A DNA stretch of 64,000 bases, taken from contig NZ_VUKD01000003.1 in NCBI RefSeq assembly GCF_009193155.1, positions 620,001 to 684,000 of the forward strand, in the 5' to 3' direction. Shown here piece by piece: positions 62,687-64,000 of the stretch. A model generated the notes under the pieces. The model had not been told where the DNA came from. It was given only the letters and a program-made list of their open reading frames with translations, and searched no databases. The first letter of the stretch is position 1, and each line of letters starts with the position of its first letter. This DNA comes from Georgenia subflava. Its GTDB lineage: Bacteria; Actinomycetota; Actinomycetes; Actinomycetales; Actinomycetaceae. The position numbers were made by a program, and so were the translations under genes.

Positions 62687-63154
62687 TCAGGGCCGGTAGG
62701 CGCGCAGCCGGCCGGTCAGCTCCGTCAGGGTGCGCAGCTCCTCCTCGTTGAGCGCCCCGCCGACGTGGCGCCTGATGCTGCGCACGTGCTGCCTGGCCAC
62801 GTGGCGCTGCAGGGCGAGCCCCTCGGCCGTGAGGACGACGACCAGGCCACGGGCGTCGTCCGTGGCCGGGTCGCGCCGTACCAGCCCGCGCCCCTCGAGC
62901 CGCTCGACCATCCGGCTCAGGCTCGGCTGGGAGAGGAGGACGTGCTCGTTGAGGTCGCGCAGCCGCAGGCGCTGCTCGGGTGCCCGGCTGAGGGTGAAGA
63001 GCACGTCGTACTCGCGCGACCGGATCGGCGCGAAGTCCCCGGCGGCCTCGAAGCGACGCATCAGGTTGACCTGGGCCCGGAAGAGCGACTCCCAGGCCTC
63101 GGCGGCCACGCGCGCGCTGACCCGCTCGTCGGACTGCTCCGCCGGTGCCGCCAT
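62687..63154 (-). CDS. MarR-family transcriptional regulator
   Basis: The protein has 155 residues from the ATG at 63154 (GGGGAG SD). Its winged helix-turn-helix has LRLRDLNEHVLLSQPSLSRM (recognition helix), VERLEGRGLVRRDPATDDARG (wing), and the MarR dimer helices at both ends. Such regulators respond to small aromatic or oxidative ligands. No palindromic operator stands out in its own upstream region, which instead has tandem repeats. The TRAP transporter is the nearest candidate target, 240 nt upstream on the same strand. Confidence 0.92.
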   Translation of the reverse strand: MAAPAEQSDERVSARVAAEAWESLFRAQVNLMRRFEAAGDFAPIRSREYDVLFTLSRAPEQRLRLRDLNEHVLLSQPSLSRMVERLEGRGLVRRDPATDDARGLVVVLTAEGLALQRHVARQHVRSIRRHVGGALNEEELRTLTELTGRLRAYRP

Positions 63155-63241
63155 CACTCCCCGTTTCTCTGGTCTGTGCCCACCCTAGGGCCGTGCGGCG
63201 CCCACCCTGGTAGCCGGGCGGTGCTGCGCCCCGGAGAGCCG

Positions 63242-63309
63242 GCCGTCGTGGGCGACGACGCGCCGTCGTGGGGGCGACGCCCGCGGTCGCCGTCGTGGGC
63301 GACGACGAG
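63242..63309. repeat. intergenic GCCGTCGTGGGCGACGAC repeats
   Basis: Three copies (63242-63261, 63262-63288 with an insertion, 63289-63309) lie between the TRAP gene and the MarR gene. Confidence 0.75.
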
Positions 63310-63344
63310 ACGCCCAGCGCGATCGGCCGTCGAGACCGACGGTG

Positions 63345-63376
63345 AAGGCCGGCGCCGCAGCTGCGACGCCGGCCTT
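63345..63376 (-). terminator. hairpin after the TRAP permease gene
   Basis: A 10-bp stem AAGGCCGGCG/CGCCGGCCTT has a 12-nt loop that can itself pair. It begins 20 nt after the stop codon. Confidence 0.7.
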
Positions 63377-63395
63377 GCCCGGATGGTCGGTCCCG

Positions 63396-64000
63396 TCAGG
63401 GGGTGGCGATCAGCCCGGTGACCTCCGGCAGCCACAGGGACAGCTGCGGGACGAAGGCGACGACGAACAGGGCGATGCACAGTGCCCAGAAGAAGGGCAT
63501 GACCCTGGCGATCATCGGCTCGATGCGCACGTTCGCGACGCGCGCCGCCACGAACAGGTTGTTGCCCACCGGCGGCGAGATGTTCCCGAGGCACATGTTG
63601 AACACCATCATCGTGCCGAAGTGGATCGGGCTGTAGCCCAGCTCGACGACGACGGGCAGGAAGATCGGCGTGAAGATCAGGATGGCGGGCGTCGGGTCCA
63701 TGACCGTACCGGCAAGGAGCAGGACGATCATGATCATGATGATGATCAGGAACTCGTTGTCCGTGATCCCCAGCATCGTGTCGGCGATCAGGTCGGGGAG
63801 CCGCGCGTAGGCCAGCAGGTACGCGAGGATGCTCGAGACCCCGATGAGCAGCATGACGATCGCCGTCGTCTCGGCCGCCTCCCGGGTGATCCCAGGGAGG
63901 TCACGCGGCTTCAGGGTCCGCTGGATCAGCCCGAGGACCAGGGAGTAGAGCACCGCGACGACCGCAGACTCCGTGGCCGTGAAGTACCCGGCGAGGATGC
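63396..64000 (-). CDS. TRAP transporter large permease (DctM type), C-terminal part
   Basis: The frame is open to the right edge, with about 201 codons visible. The visible part shows GYFTATESAVVAVLYSLVLG (conserved DctM block), several membrane helices (TAIVMLLIGVSSILAYLLAY; EFLIIIMIMIVLLLAG), then MDPTPAILIFTPIFLPVV and MCLGNISPPVGNNLFVA, typical of the C-terminal half of the large permease. The family imports organic acids using a periplasmic binding protein and a small permease, which should lie just outside the window. It ends at the hairpin at 63345. The substrate is not determinable here. Confidence 0.93.
   Translation of the reverse strand, partial: ILAGYFTATESAVVAVLYSLVLGLIQRTLKPRDLPGITREAAETTAIVMLLIGVSSILAYLLAYARLPDLIADTMLGITDNEFLIIIMIMIVLLLAGTVMDPTPAILIFTPIFLPVVVELGYSPIHFGTMMVFNMCLGNISPPVGNNLFVAARVANVRIEPMIARVMPFFWALCIALFVVAFVPQLSLWLPEVTGLIATP

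Overview
The window is very GC-rich, with few A/T stretches and many GTG/TTG starts. Several promoters place a TANNNT -10 hexamer 6-8 nt before a start codon, giving leaderless transcripts. HrcA/CIRCE control of dnaJ, WXG100 proteins, DUF3097, a Ser/Thr kinase/FHA/PP2C set and the order era-corC-ybeY-phoH all point to an actinobacterium, most plausibly of the Micrococcales (Cellulomonas/Georgenia-like). Genus cannot be fixed from this sequence. No tRNA, rRNA, insertion sequence, prophage or CRISPR array was seen.

Region 1 (1-1364) holds the 5' part of leuA, running off the left edge. It is preceded by a leucine-rich leader peptide and competing hairpins that look like an attenuator. Region 2 (1365-28631, all minus strand) is one large locus. 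It contains a PP2C phosphatase, an FHA protein, a receptor-like Ser/Thr kinase and an FHA-like/HTH protein. These are followed by a 2082-residue surface protein with Ig-like and fibronectin III repeats, MoxR ATPase, DUF58, a transglutaminase-fold membrane protein, an FHA-FtsK/SpoIIIE (EssC/EccC-like) ATPase, two WXG100-type proteins, a candidate secreted substrate and small accessory proteins. It matches the kinase-FN3-AAA-DUF58-transglutaminase (PFNA) cluster known in bifidobacteria, here joined to a minimal type VII-like secretion set. Three transcription units of this locus share a palindrome (GGGGAGTTCTCCCC-like) centred 41.5-42.5 nt upstream of a -10 hexamer. This suggests one dedicated regulator.

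Region 3 (28774-38370) has a secreted/membrane hydrolase, then the conserved housekeeping run hrcA-dnaJ-rsmE-phoH-ybeY-corC-era, with a CIRCE operator before hrcA. A divergent DUF3097 gene follows. Region 4 (38438-45145) has a Gln/Tyr/Gly-rich membrane protein, the lepA-MOSC-hemW operon, a small membrane protein and a solitary PemK/MazF-like gene. Region 5 (45511-49886) has rpsT, a glycosyltransferase, an MFS transporter, a Nudix hydrolase and an FMN reductase. Region 6 (50095-57569) has comEA-comEC-holA, degV and a HerA/DUF853-type ATPase. Region 7 (57593-64000) has an aldose epimerase, leuS with its own leader peptide and an intrinsic terminator, dps, a MarR regulator and the 3' part of a TRAP transporter large permease.

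Two themes cut across the window. Leucine metabolism genes at both ends (leuA, leuS) each follow a short leader ORF containing consecutive leucine codons. In addition, many intergenic spaces carry short tandem repeats whose unit is different at every locus (15-50 bp, some overlapping stop codons), while repeats inside genes keep periods divisible by three.
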